A stretch of 64,000 nt of DNA, taken from assembly GCF_900316465.1 (NCBI RefSeq), contig NZ_ONDD01000007.1, forward strand, positions 1 through 64,000. The letters are read 5' to 3'. The first letter of the stretch is position 1; each line of letters begins with the position of its first letter. Shown here piece after piece: positions 1 through 7,668 of the stretch. A model generated the notes under the pieces. That model searched no databases. It saw only the letters and a list, made by a program, of their open reading frames with translations, and was not told the origin of the DNA. Source of the stretch: an uncultured Fibrobacter sp. Lineage in GTDB: Bacteria; Fibrobacterota; Fibrobacteria; Fibrobacterales; Fibrobacteraceae. The translations under genes and the position numbers were made by a program.

Positions 1-2
1 AG

Positions 3-71
3 CCCGGCGACTACGTGAAGGTGAAGCTCGACGACATTCGCGGATGGACGATTCGTGGCAAGTTGGTTTAA
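3..71 (+). CDS. C-terminal end of a TRAM-domain protein, probably a MiaB/RimO-type methylthiotransferase (partial)
   Basis: Only the last 22 residues are in the window and the gene continues off the left edge. The visible end has the pattern GDYVKVKLDDIRGWTIRGKLV followed by TAA, which matches the last strands of a TRAM domain, the small RNA-binding beta-barrel that closes MiaB and RimO (radical-SAM methylthiolation of tRNA or ribosomal protein S12). The choice between these enzymes, or another TRAM protein, cannot be made from so little sequence. The next gene starts 18 bases downstream, so the two may be cotranscribed. Confidence 0.45.
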   Translation, partial: PGDYVKVKLDDIRGWTIRGKLV

Positions 72-89
72 AGGAATGAGGTTTTTGAT

Positions 90-1004
90 ATGAAGGCAAA
101 ATCAATTTCTGTTTTACTTGCTTTTTTGGCAGCAAACACATTCGCGCAGACGATGGCCGATGCACAAAAAGCATACGTTGCCGGCAACTGGAAAGAAGCT
201 GCCGCCGCCTACGAAGCCGCCTGCCCCAAGGAACCGGATTCCCTGCGTGCCGAATGCTACCTGTGGAACGTACTCGCCCTTTCGCAGATGGGTAGCGCCC
301 AGTCATTCAAGATTGCAGGCAACCGCCTCGACAGTTTGATCAAGACAACTAACCCGCAGCGTGCAATCTATGCGGACTTGATGATGACCAGCGCCCAGTT
401 CCGACTTTACTTGGGCAAATACGACAAGGCCGCCGAAGACCTGATTCAAGCTATCGAGACTTCGCACCCGCACCAAGCCATTGTACTGCAAAAGGTTTGC
501 AAGGCCGTCAAGGCAAAGGTAAAGTCGGAAGACCTGATCGACCGCTGCAACCTGTTGAACAATCCGGATTCGCTCAAGGCAATTCAAACCGCTTCGCAGG
601 CCAAGGCCGCTCCTGCCGCCCCCGCAAAGGTTGCCACTCCGGAACCCAAACCCGCTGTTGCCGAACCAGCACCTGCAGTCGAACAACCTAAGGTTGTCGC
701 TCCTGCTGCAACAGCACCTGTCGCCGCACCGGCTCCTGCTCCCGCAGTACCTGCAGCATCTGCATCGGCAGAATACTGGACCTTGCAGTTGGGCGCATTT
801 GGAACAAAATCAAATGCAGATTTGCTGGTTTCGAATCTGAAAAAGCAAAAAGTCACTTGCACGATTATTGAACAGCCGCGAGGCGAAAAAACGCTCTATT
901 TGGTGCAAACAGGCAAATTTGAAACCAAGGATCAAGCTGTCGATTTCGCAGCAAACAAGCTTGCACCCCTAAAAATTGAATATCAGCCCCTTTTGAAAAG
1001 GTAA
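90..1004 (+). CDS. Exported SPOR-domain protein with TPR-like N-terminal half
   Basis: The 304-residue product starts with a signal peptide (cleavage likely after NTFA, about residue 19). Residues 20-165 look helical and repetitive (KAYVAGNWKEAAAAYEAAC, KYDKAAEDLIQAIE), as in tetratricopeptide repeats. A linker rich in Ala, Pro and Val follows (about 170-228), and the last 75 residues (YWTLQLGAFGTKSNADLL onward) match the SPOR domain, which binds glycan strands lacking stem peptides, mostly at the division septum. The inferred role is a periplasmic peptidoglycan-binding protein involved in cell division or wall remodelling. GAATGAGG lies 14-21 bases before the ATG and is a weak ribosome binding site. 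Confidence 0.8.
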   Translation: MKAKSISVLLAFLAANTFAQTMADAQKAYVAGNWKEAAAAYEAACPKEPDSLRAECYLWNVLALSQMGSAQSFKIAGNRLDSLIKTTNPQRAIYADLMMTSAQFRLYLGKYDKAAEDLIQAIETSHPHQAIVLQKVCKAVKAKVKSEDLIDRCNLLNNPDSLKAIQTASQAKAAPAAPAKVATPEPKPAVAEPAPAVEQPKVVAPAATAPVAAPAPAPAVPAASASAEYWTLQLGAFGTKSNADLLVSNLKKQKVTCTIIEQPRGEKTLYLVQTGKFETKDQAVDFAANKLAPLKIEYQPLLKR

Positions 1005-1063
1005 ATTTGCACAAAAAAGCGCTTTTTTCACGTTTTCCCCTGCAAAAAAAGCATAAATTGTTC

Positions 1064-1071
1064 TATATTTG
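1064..1071 (+). promoter_or_regulatory. TATATTTG promoter element for tRNA-Leu
   Basis: An exact match to TAnnTTTG lies 12 bases before the tRNA 5' end, at the spacing expected of the Bacteroidetes-type -7 element. No matching -33 element is evident. Confidence 0.6.
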
Positions 1072-1083
1072 AGCAAACCCCGA

Positions 1084-1167
1084 GCCGGGGTGGTGAAATT
1101 GGTAGACGCGCCGGACTCAAAATCCGGTACTCGCGAGAGTGTGAGGGTTCGATTCCCTCCCCCGGCA
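1084..1167 (+). tRNA. tRNA-Leu(CAA)
   Basis: This is a class II tRNA of 84 nt. The acceptor strands GCCGGGG and CCCCGGC pair fully and are followed by discriminator A. The anticodon stem CCGGA/TCCGG encloses the loop CTCAAAA, giving anticodon CAA at 1118-1120, which reads TTG leucine codons. A long variable arm (ACTCGCGAGAGT) and the T arm GAGGGTTCGATTCCCTC are clear. CCA is not encoded, so it must be added after transcription. Confidence 0.97.
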
Positions 1168-1168
1168 T

Positions 1169-1176
1169 TATTTTTG
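1169..1176 (+). promoter_or_regulatory. TATTTTTG element upstream of the 1190 gene
   Basis: An exact TAnnTTTG match sits between the tRNA-Leu 3' end and the next ATG and is followed by GAAGGAAG as a ribosome binding site. Any -33 element would lie inside the tRNA, so processing of a joint tRNA-mRNA transcript is an alternative. Confidence 0.35.
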
Positions 1177-1189
1177 AAGGAAGAAACTG

Positions 1190-1942
1190 ATGGCGAATTG
1201 GTGCAAGATTCTCACAACGGTGCTTTTGTGCGGCTCCATTGCGTTCGCACAGTTTGACGACGACGAATCTTCCGAAGATTCCTATTCTTACGGGGCCTCC
1301 GAGGAAACAACAGACGACGGTTTTGCCGACGACAGCAACGCTGAAGAAACTTCTAGCGCAAGCGTTGGCGAGGCATCTGCCACTGCAGACGAATGGCAGG
1401 GATTCAATTACGAAGAAATGGGCCTCACCCAGTGGGAATTCCAGCAGGCCAAGCAAGAAGGTGTTTCGAGAGATAAGCTCACTCACCTCGTCGAAATGGG
1501 CGTTCGTCCGTCCGAATATTTGCAGAAGCCCTGGGAAAAGCTCGGCGTTTCTGAAGAAGAATGGCTCGCCCAGCGTTCTGGCGGTCTTGAAGACGCAGAC
1601 ATCGACCGCTCTTACCGCAACCACTCCGGCGACCAAGGCTACGCTTACCTTTCCCTCCTTGTTCCGTCGCTGTATCAGTGGCACAAGCAGGAATCCATGA
1701 AAGCCATTTGGATTGACGCTCTTTGGGGCGTAAGTGTCGGCGCAACGGTTTACCTTGCAATCGACGGCAATTCCGCTTGGTGGTATGGTTTGATTTTTGT
1801 GGCTGGCGCACACATTTGGTCCTTTGCTGACGCTTTCTTCAGCACCCAATGGGACAGCAACCCGGACGCAAACCGCTTCAGCTACGGCATTCTCCCGACC
1901 CCGGAAAAGGGTGTTGCGGGATTCTTCAATGTCAAGTTCTAA
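1190..1942 (+). CDS. Exported membrane protein of unknown function, DUF5683-like C-terminal region
   Basis: The 250-residue protein has a signal peptide (cleavage after AFA, about residue 20), then a strongly acidic Ser/Asp/Glu stretch (21-70) and a Trp/Glu-rich helical part. The C-terminal third contains two hydrophobic segments, LWGVSVGATVYLAID and WWYGLIFVAGAHIWSFADAFF. The pattern LLVPSLYQWHKQE ... HIWSFADA resembles the products of the genes at 28391 and 29101 and the DUF5683 layout (PGxGQxY ... DA). No enzymatic motif is visible. The gene begins 22 bases after tRNA-Leu. Its 3' end overlaps an upstream ATG of panD but not the preferred panD start. Confidence 0.6.
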   Translation: MANWCKILTTVLLCGSIAFAQFDDDESSEDSYSYGASEETTDDGFADDSNAEETSSASVGEASATADEWQGFNYEEMGLTQWEFQQAKQEGVSRDKLTHLVEMGVRPSEYLQKPWEKLGVSEEEWLAQRSGGLEDADIDRSYRNHSGDQGYAYLSLLVPSLYQWHKQESMKAIWIDALWGVSVGATVYLAIDGNSAWWYGLIFVAGAHIWSFADAFFSTQWDSNPDANRFSYGILPTPEKGVAGFFNVKF

Positions 1943-1949
1943 GCGCATC

Positions 1950-2297
1950 ATGCAGCTAGAATTACTCAAGAGCAAAATTCATCGCGCAACTGTAACCGAC
2001 GCAAACCTCAATTACGAGGGGTCGATTACTATTGCCCGCGACTTGATGGACGCCGCCAATATTCTTCCCTTCGAAAAAGTGGGCGTTCTTGACGTGAACA
2101 ACGGCAACCGCCTGGACACCTATGTGATTGAAGGCCCAGCCGGTTCTGGCGTGATTTGCCTGAATGGAGCCGCCGCCCGACTTGTTCAGCCCGGCGATCT
2201 CGTGATTATCGTTGCTTATGCAACCATGAGCGAAGAAGAAGCCAAATCGTGGAAGCCTACAGTTATCCACGTCAACAACAAGAACGAAATCGTCTAA
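1950..2297 (+). CDS. panD: Aspartate 1-decarboxylase
   Basis: PanD converts aspartate to beta-alanine for pantothenate and coenzyme A synthesis. It is made as a proenzyme that cleaves itself at Gly24-Ser25, turning Ser25 into the catalytic pyruvoyl group. Starting at 1950 the 115-residue product has YEGS with Ser exactly at position 25, and KIHRATVTDANLNYEGSI, NGAAARL and GDLVIIVAYA fit the family. An ATG at 1929 in frame would add seven residues and shift Ser25, so 1950 is preferred. coaBC, a later enzyme of the same pathway, is encoded at 52067, not adjacent. Confidence 0.95.
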   Translation: MQLELLKSKIHRATVTDANLNYEGSITIARDLMDAANILPFEKVGVLDVNNGNRLDTYVIEGPAGSGVICLNGAAARLVQPGDLVIIVAYATMSEEEAKSWKPTVIHVNNKNEIV

Positions 2298-2320
2298 TTC
2301 GCATTTGCTATATTCTAGCC

Positions 2321-2908
2321 ATGCGATTTTTATTGCTAACCATAGTCCTTACTGCATTTGCTTTTGCGGAAAGCCCCGTAAAGGCAGACTCTGTTGTTAG
2401 CAAAAAAGATTCTTCCCTTGTGAAAACCGCCGCAAAGGACACCATTGTTGATACAGTCTACGTGGTTCCTGACGACGGAATTCCCTGGAACCGGGAGCAT
2501 TTTGACCCCGATCGCCTGGTAAGGCACGAGACTTTTGACCCCGCCCTTAAAGTCGCCTACACCTATTCCGTGAGCTTCATGGGTGGCACCTTCGGTAGTT
2601 TTGCCCAGCAAAGCTACATGGCACATCTCGCCTACGAGTTTACTCCGGAGCTTCATTTATATGCAAACGTGGGGCTTTGGATGCCGCTGTATTCAAATTT
2701 TCGCTTTGGAACACCAATCGCCAAAGAAGACGCCCGCCAAGGAAACGTAGGCGTTGTCATACCAGACATAGCCTTGGAGTACAAACCCAACGAGAACATG
2801 TCTTTCAGGCTCATGTTCGTGAACGAAAACGATGCATTCAAGGCTTACGGGCCCTACCGCTACTTGTATGGCGGATGCCCATGGAGAACGCCTTATTACT
2901 GCAGGTAA
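2321..2908 (+). CDS. Exported protein of unknown function, probably beta-rich outer-membrane protein
   Basis: The 195-residue product starts with a signal peptide (MRFLLLTIVLTAFAFA). A Ser/Lys/Asp-rich spacer follows, then alternating aromatic and polar segments (ELHLYANVGLWMPLYSNFRF, ALEYKPNENMSFRLMFVNEND) typical of short beta-barrels. It ends abruptly at GGCPWRTPYYCR. I recognise no family. A degenerate promoter-like TATATTCT lies at 2309-2316, only four bases before the ATG, and no Shine-Dalgarno sequence is seen. Confidence 0.6.
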   Translation: MRFLLLTIVLTAFAFAESPVKADSVVSKKDSSLVKTAAKDTIVDTVYVVPDDGIPWNREHFDPDRLVRHETFDPALKVAYTYSVSFMGGTFGSFAQQSYMAHLAYEFTPELHLYANVGLWMPLYSNFRFGTPIAKEDARQGNVGVVIPDIALEYKPNENMSFRLMFVNENDAFKAYGPYRYLYGGCPWRTPYYCR

Positions 2909-2943
2909 GACAAATAACATTATGACATCAGTTCACATTTTTC

Positions 2944-2951
2944 TAGATTTG
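2944..2951 (+). promoter_or_regulatory. TAGATTTG promoter element for the lipoprotein-rsfS-argS operon
   Basis: An exact TAnnTTTG match ends nine bases before the ATG at 2961, implying a very short 5' leader. No -33 element is evident. Confidence 0.5.
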
Positions 2952-2960
2952 CACTAGAAA

Positions 2961-3389
2961 ATGAACAAAAGCCGTTCCAAAACATTTCCTTTTTCATTCG
3001 CCATCATGGCCGTTTTAGCGGCATTTCTTTTTACAGGTTGCGAAGAAGAAAAAAAGCCCCAAGTCGTAAAGGTCAAGAGAACCTACAAGGGCGATGTCGA
3101 AGTGTTGAATAGTTGCGGCATGCAAGGGGCTGCAGCCAAAATGCGCTCTTACCTGCGCGATAACGGCTTTGACATTGTAAGTTCAAGAAACGACCGTCTG
3201 CAGAATTACGACGAGACCGTTCTTGTTCTTAGAAACCCCGAATGGGAAGGCGCGAAGGCGCTCGCCCAAGCGCTCAAGACCGACAACGTGTTGATTGTCC
3301 ATAGCGACCGCGCTGTCGTCGATGCCGCCGTATACATCGGAAAAGACTTTAATCAAATCATTGAACCCGAACAGGGAGAAGAAAAATGA
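2961..3389 (+). CDS. Lipoprotein with a LytR C-terminal (LytR_C) domain
   Basis: The 142-residue protein has a charged N-terminus (MNKSRSK), a hydrophobic stretch and the lipobox FTGC, so it should be lipid-anchored. The rest, from about residue 45, follows the LytR_C pattern: VEVLNSCGMQGAAAKMRSYLRDNGFDIV, then TVLVLRNPEWEGAKALAQAL. In other bacteria this domain sits at the C-terminus of LytR-CpsA-Psr wall-polymer ligases; here it stands alone on a lipoprotein. The stop overlaps the rsfS start (ATGA), so the two are translationally coupled. The function is unknown, with a role in cell-envelope assembly likely. Confidence 0.75.
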   Translation: MNKSRSKTFPFSFAIMAVLAAFLFTGCEEEKKPQVVKVKRTYKGDVEVLNSCGMQGAAAKMRSYLRDNGFDIVSSRNDRLQNYDETVLVLRNPEWEGAKALAQALKTDNVLIVHSDRAVVDAAVYIGKDFNQIIEPEQGEEK

Positions 3390-3802
3390 CAACAAAAATC
3401 AAAGACCTGCCAGAGTCCGTAAATATCGGCGCTAGCATTCTTTTTGAATTGCGCGCCCAAGACGTCCAATTGATTGACCTTCGCGGCATCAAGGACGTGA
3501 CCGACTTTTTCCTTGTCGCCACTTGCGAAAGCGAAGCCCAGATGCAGGCTATTTTGAATGAACTCCGCAAGGAATTCAAGGCCGCCAACATTCCGTCCGT
3601 GGGCGTGGAATACAAGGAAGGCGTGCGTTGGGCCGTGTTCGACGCTGGCCTCGACCTGATGGTACACCTGTTCGAAGAAGAAAAGCGTAACGAGATTTCT
3701 TTGGACCGCCTGTACGCCGACGGCACGATTGAAACTCTCGATGAAAACGACTTTGTGAAGAAGACCTCCAAGAAGAAGAGCAGTGAAGATGAACTCGTTT
3801 GA
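3386..3802 (+). CDS. rsfS: Ribosomal silencing factor RsfS
   Basis: RsfS (DUF143/RsfA/Iojap family) binds ribosomal protein L14 and blocks joining of the 30S and 50S subunits when nutrients are scarce. The 138-residue product has the family landmarks: DVQLIDLRGIKDVTDFFLVATCESEAQMQAI near the start and WAVFDAGLDLMVHLFEEEKR in the second half. A Lys/Ser-rich tail is added. It overlaps the preceding lipoprotein by four bases and argS by about 14, indicating one operon. Confidence 0.95.
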   Translation: MTTKIKDLPESVNIGASILFELRAQDVQLIDLRGIKDVTDFFLVATCESEAQMQAILNELRKEFKAANIPSVGVEYKEGVRWAVFDAGLDLMVHLFEEEKRNEISLDRLYADGTIETLDENDFVKKTSKKKSSEDELV

Positions 3803-5501
3803 GCAAGAAATCGCAGAAGCGCTCGCCGCTACCGGTTCCTTCGAAAAGGAAGCCGCCCTCAAGCTTATCTCTGTGCCGCCTGACACCACGCACGGCAACT
3901 TTACCATTCCATGTTTTTCTTTGGCAAAGGTGATGCGTAAGGCTCCGAAGATGATTGCCGAAGACTTGGCCGCCCAGGTGAAACTCCCCGCCGGACTTTC
4001 AAAGGTGGAAGCCGTGAACGGCTATCTGAACTTCTTTATTGACCGTGGATTCCTCGCGAAGTCTACGCTCGAAGAAATCGCCGCGAAGGGTTTGGAATAC
4101 GGACACGCCGCCCCGAATGGCAAGGTCGTTTGCATTGACTTTAGCTCCCCGAACATCGGTAAGGAACTCGCCTTCCACCACCTGCGCTCGACAATGATCG
4201 GAAACTCGCTTTCCCGCATTTACAAGGCTGCAGGCTACAAGGTGGAACGCATCAACCACCTCGGTGACTGGGGTACCGCTTTCGGCAAGCTCATCGTGAT
4301 GTACCTCCGCGAAAAGCGCCCCACCGACGACGCCACACTCGACAGCCTGACCGTAAAGGAACTCAACATCCTTTACGCCGCCTTCTCCAAGGCCAGCAAG
4401 GAAGAGCCGGGTCTCGAAGACGAAGCACGCGCCGCATTCACCAAGCTCGAACAGGGCGACGAATTCTACCGCAAGCTTTGGACCGCCTTCCGCGCCGCAA
4501 CGCTCAAGGAACTCATGCGCATCTACGACATGATGGGCGTGGGCTTTGACCACTACACCGGCGAATCCTTCTTTGAAGACAAGATTCCGGCCATCCTCGA
4601 CGAACTCCGCGAAAAGAATTTGATGGTGAAGAGCCAGGATCTGGACGTGGTGATGCTCGACGAATTTGACCTGAACCCCTGCCTGATTCGCAAGAGCGAC
4701 GGCTCTACGTTGTACGCTACCCGCGACCTCGCCGCCGCCTGCTACCGCAAGAAGGAATACAACTTTGACAAGTGCCTTTACGTGGTGGACCTCGGACAGG
4801 CGCTCCACTTCAAGCAGGTGTTCCACGTGCTCAAGAAGATGGGCCGCGAATGGTACAAGGACATGTACCACATTCCGTTCGGCGTGATTCTGCAATTGGT
4901 CGACGGCAAGTGGGAAAAGGGCAAGACCCGTACGGGTACCGCAAGCCTTCTGCGCGACGTGATCGAAGCCGCCCAGAAGAAGATTCTCGAATTCATCAAC
5001 GAGAAGAATCCGGAACTCGAGAACAAGGAACTTATCGCCCGCCAGATCGGTATTTCCGCCCTCACCTTCAACGACCTGAAGAACAGCCGCTTGAAGGATG
5101 TGCGCTTTGACTGGGATGCCGTGATGAGCTTTGAAGGCGACACCGGTCCGTATGTGCAGAACGCCCACGTGCGTCTTTGCAGCATCATGCGCAAGGCCGG
5201 CTACACGGTGAACATCGCCGATGTGGATATGGCCCAGCTCAGCGACGATGCCGCTTACAACCTCATCAACATTCTGTCGAAGAAGGGCAAGAAGATTCTG
5301 GATGCTGTCGCTGGCGATGAACCGAGCGTTCTCGCCCAATATGCCCTGGAAATCGCAGAAGCCGCGCACAAGTTCATCCACGAAGACCGCGTGCTCGGTT
5401 CTGCCGAAGAAAAGTCCCGCCTGTTCTTGGTTCAGGCAACGCAGATTGTGCTCGAGAACGTGCTCGACCTGCTCGGACTCTTCCCGATCCGTCAGATGTA
5501 A
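3789..5501 (+). CDS. argS: Arginyl-tRNA synthetase
   Basis: ArgS charges tRNA-Arg with arginine. The 570-residue length is typical. The N-terminal additional domain is followed by the HIGH-type motif in SSPNIGKELAFHHLRST (about residues 117-133), and the KMSKS region is the divergent DGKWEKGKTRTGTASLL at about 370. The C-terminal anticodon-binding domain with its usual ALxLLGxxPIRQM-like end is present (LDLLGLFPIRQM). An in-frame GTG at 3783 would add two residues; ATG at 3789 is chosen. It overlaps rsfS and closes the operon, followed by a clear terminator. Confidence 0.97.
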   Translation: MNSFEQEIAEALAATGSFEKEAALKLISVPPDTTHGNFTIPCFSLAKVMRKAPKMIAEDLAAQVKLPAGLSKVEAVNGYLNFFIDRGFLAKSTLEEIAAKGLEYGHAAPNGKVVCIDFSSPNIGKELAFHHLRSTMIGNSLSRIYKAAGYKVERINHLGDWGTAFGKLIVMYLREKRPTDDATLDSLTVKELNILYAAFSKASKEEPGLEDEARAAFTKLEQGDEFYRKLWTAFRAATLKELMRIYDMMGVGFDHYTGESFFEDKIPAILDELREKNLMVKSQDLDVVMLDEFDLNPCLIRKSDGSTLYATRDLAAACYRKKEYNFDKCLYVVDLGQALHFKQVFHVLKKMGREWYKDMYHIPFGVILQLVDGKWEKGKTRTGTASLLRDVIEAAQKKILEFINEKNPELENKELIARQIGISALTFNDLKNSRLKDVRFDWDAVMSFEGDTGPYVQNAHVRLCSIMRKAGYTVNIADVDMAQLSDDAAYNLINILSKKGKKILDAVAGDEPSVLAQYALEIAEAAHKFIHEDRVLGSAEEKSRLFLVQATQIVLENVLDLLGLFPIRQM

Positions 5502-5540
5502 GCCGCGCCTTCGGCGCGAGCTTCTCGCTACATAATACAG

Positions 5541-5570
5541 AAAGGGCTCCCGTTCGGGAGCCTTTCTTTG
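5541..5570 (+). terminator. Intrinsic terminator after argS
   Basis: The stem GGCTCCC/GGGAGCC with loop GTTC (5545-5562) is followed by TTTCTTTG. A second hairpin, CGCGCC-TTC-GGCGCG, lies just after the argS stop at 5504-5518. Confidence 0.85.
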
Positions 5571-5588
5571 TTGAATGTCAACTAAAGA

Positions 5589-6704
5589 TTAGTTACCGTT
5601 GATGCAACGGACGGAGTAGGCGTTGGTCTTGCTCGGCACCAGCTGGCGGACCATCTGGTCGCTCATGCGGCCCATTGCCCAAATCCAAATAGTTTCGTTA
5701 CGGCCATTCTGTGCAGACCAGAAGCCGGCGTATTCACCCATGTCTTCGTAGCGGACGATAGACTTACCCACCATCTTGCGGTAACCCGAAGAGAAAATGG
5801 AGAAACCGTATTCGTCGGTACCGCCACCGCCCTGCCAACCGGTGGTAGCCTTCATCTTGTTTGCAAACTTTTCGCACTTGTCGACACCGTCATAGCACTT
5901 GGTGAGGCCAGTCAGCAAGTCCATCCATTCGCGGTCACGCGGCAGGTGCCAACCTTCGGGGCAAGCCTTACGGGCGCCTTCCAAGTCATACAGACGACCA
6001 CCGCGGGCGCAGTAGTTTTCCTTGTCTTCGTAGCACCAGGAATGGCCTTCGACATTGTAGTTCACGTTCTGGGCGAACCATTCACGGCCTTCGACCTTGA
6101 TGGTGCGGTAGACCTGGCCATCACGCGGGTCCTTGACCATGCCCGAAACGTCGCGGAGAGAAGCGCGGTGTTCCTGTTCGGCGCGGCGGTATTCCACCAC
6201 CTTTTCGCGCTTGTACTTTTCGCGGGCTTCCAGGTTTGTCGCCCAGGCTTCTTGAGCCTTGGGGTTCGTGAACTTGATTCTCAGATCGCCCACGGCAAAG
6301 AGTTCATCGCCACAAGCGAGGTCAACGCCAGCAATGTTAATGACAAGCTGTTCTCCACCGAAATCGCGCGGCTTGTTGAAGAAAGAAATCCATGCTTCCA
6401 TGGTTTCGTTACACTTGTTATAGAAGCCTTCCTTTTCAATCTTGTCAGCGGGAACGGTCATGTTACCGGCTACAGAAAAAGCGAACAAGCTGTCAGCAAC
6501 CTTGAAAGAAACCGGCTGGACTTCTTTATAGTGCGTGTACTTACCGAAACGAATCTTGCCTTCGATCTTGGCAGCAGAATAATCACCTTCGCCTTCGGCA
6601 TTATAAATAGCATCCCAGGACTTTTGCGGAACAGCAACGGCCTGGACAACAGCCATACCGAAAACAACGGCAATCATAGACTTGAAAGAGAATTTACGAC
6701 TCAT
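5589..6704 (-). CDS. Exported FISUMP-domain protein
   Basis: The 371-residue protein has a signal peptide (cleavage near VQAVA-VP, about residue 25). An N-terminal domain of unknown type spans about 26-175 and ends in a charged helix. From about residue 185 comes the Fibrobacter succinogenes major paralogous domain: DPRDGQVYRTIKVEGREWFAQNVNY, GRLYDLEGARKACPEGWHLP, and the closing SVRCINGN. The domain is expanded in Fibrobacter surface proteins and has no proven biochemical role. AGAAGGAAAA just before the ATG is a good ribosome binding site. The gene is monocistronic and divergent from purU. Confidence 0.9.
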   Translation of the reverse strand: MSRKFSFKSMIAVVFGMAVVQAVAVPQKSWDAIYNAEGEGDYSAAKIEGKIRFGKYTHYKEVQPVSFKVADSLFAFSVAGNMTVPADKIEKEGFYNKCNETMEAWISFFNKPRDFGGEQLVINIAGVDLACGDELFAVGDLRIKFTNPKAQEAWATNLEAREKYKREKVVEYRRAEQEHRASLRDVSGMVKDPRDGQVYRTIKVEGREWFAQNVNYNVEGHSWCYEDKENYCARGGRLYDLEGARKACPEGWHLPRDREWMDLLTGLTKCYDGVDKCEKFANKMKATTGWQGGGGTDEYGFSIFSSGYRKMVGKSIVRYEDMGEYAGFWSAQNGRNETIWIWAMGRMSDQMVRQLVPSKTNAYSVRCINGN

Positions 6705-6792
6705 TTTTCCTTCTCGTATAAAGTTTCCGGTTTAAAGTTAGAATATTTTAGATTTTCGGAAGGAGAGCAAAGACTTAATCCCTGCGATTTTA

Positions 6793-6800
6793 TAATTTTG
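6793..6800 (+). promoter_or_regulatory. TAATTTTG promoter element for purU
   Basis: An exact TAnnTTTG match ends four bases before the purU ATG and no Shine-Dalgarno sequence lies between them. The mRNA would be leaderless or nearly so. Confidence 0.5.
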
Positions 6801-6804
6801 GGCT

Positions 6805-7650
6805 ATGGCTATTACTCGTTATATTTTGCAGATTCATTGCCCTGACCAAAAGGGCCTTATTGCCGGAACAACCCAGGTACTCGCCAAGGCGGGTGCAAAC
6901 ATTGTTGATTTACAGCAACATACGGCAAAAGATATCGAAACTTTCTTTCTACGTGCCGTTTTTGAAGCGGAATCCGAAAATATCGAAGAAGTCCGCAAGC
7001 ACCTGGAGACCCTGGAAGGTCACCTCCACCTGAACTGGAAATTGTTCGATACCACCAAAATTGAACGCGTAGCCATCTTCGTCTCGAAGACGGACCACTG
7101 CCTTTACGACCTTTTGCTCAAGAGACGCGATGGAGACCTCCCCTGCGAGTTCAGTTGCATTGTGGGTAACCACCCCGACCTGGGCCCCGTGGGCGGAACC
7201 TTCGGTGTACCGTTCTACTATGTGCCGTCGAACCCGGACAAGAGCATTCCCGAGAACCGTTTCCGCGAAATTATCGCCGAAACCAACACCGACACGGTGG
7301 TTCTCGCCCGTTATATGCAAATTTTGAGCGAATCCTTTACAGAGGAATTCAAGTACCGCATTATCAATATCCACCACGGATTCTTGCCGGCATTCAAGGG
7401 CGCCAAGCCCTACCACCAGGCATGGCACAAGGGCGTGAAAATCATCGGTGCCACGGCCCACTTTGCCACCGAAGACCTGGACCAGGGTCCAATCATTTGC
7501 CAGGACATTCAACGCGTGCCCGAAACAGCAAGCATCGACGAACTGGTTGAACTGGGTAAGGATATCGAAAAGCGCACGCTTTCGGCAGCCCTCAAGCTTT
7601 GGCTGGAACACCGCGTATTCGTTTATGCGGGCCGTACCTTTATCCTCTAG
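6805..7650 (+). CDS. purU: Formyltetrahydrofolate deformylase
   Basis: PurU hydrolyses 10-formyl-tetrahydrofolate to formate and tetrahydrofolate, balancing one-carbon pools and feeding formate to purine synthesis. The 281-residue product has an N-terminal ACT domain (LQIHCPDQKGLIAGTTQVLAKAGANIVDLQQH) and a C-terminal formyltransferase domain. The catalytic Asn-His-Asp set is visible in INIHHGFLPAFKGAKPYHQA (Asn and His near 187-189) and EDLDQGP (Asp near 225). The length matches E. coli PurU (280). No Shine-Dalgarno sequence precedes the ATG. Confidence 0.95.
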   Translation: MAITRYILQIHCPDQKGLIAGTTQVLAKAGANIVDLQQHTAKDIETFFLRAVFEAESENIEEVRKHLETLEGHLHLNWKLFDTTKIERVAIFVSKTDHCLYDLLLKRRDGDLPCEFSCIVGNHPDLGPVGGTFGVPFYYVPSNPDKSIPENRFREIIAETNTDTVVLARYMQILSESFTEEFKYRIINIHHGFLPAFKGAKPYHQAWHKGVKIIGATAHFATEDLDQGPIICQDIQRVPETASIDELVELGKDIEKRTLSAALKLWLEHRVFVYAGRTFIL

Positions 7651-7668
7651 AATTTTACAGGAGACAAT

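Noticed and set aside
1929..1949. Earlier panD start (MSSSKRI extension)
   Set aside because: It overlaps the preceding gene and moves the self-cleavage Ser away from position 25, where PanD proteins have it.
6757..6766. A strong Shine-Dalgarno-like GGAAGGAG between the FISUMP gene and purU
   Set aside because: It is about 40 bases from the purU ATG and no start codon follows at a usable distance.
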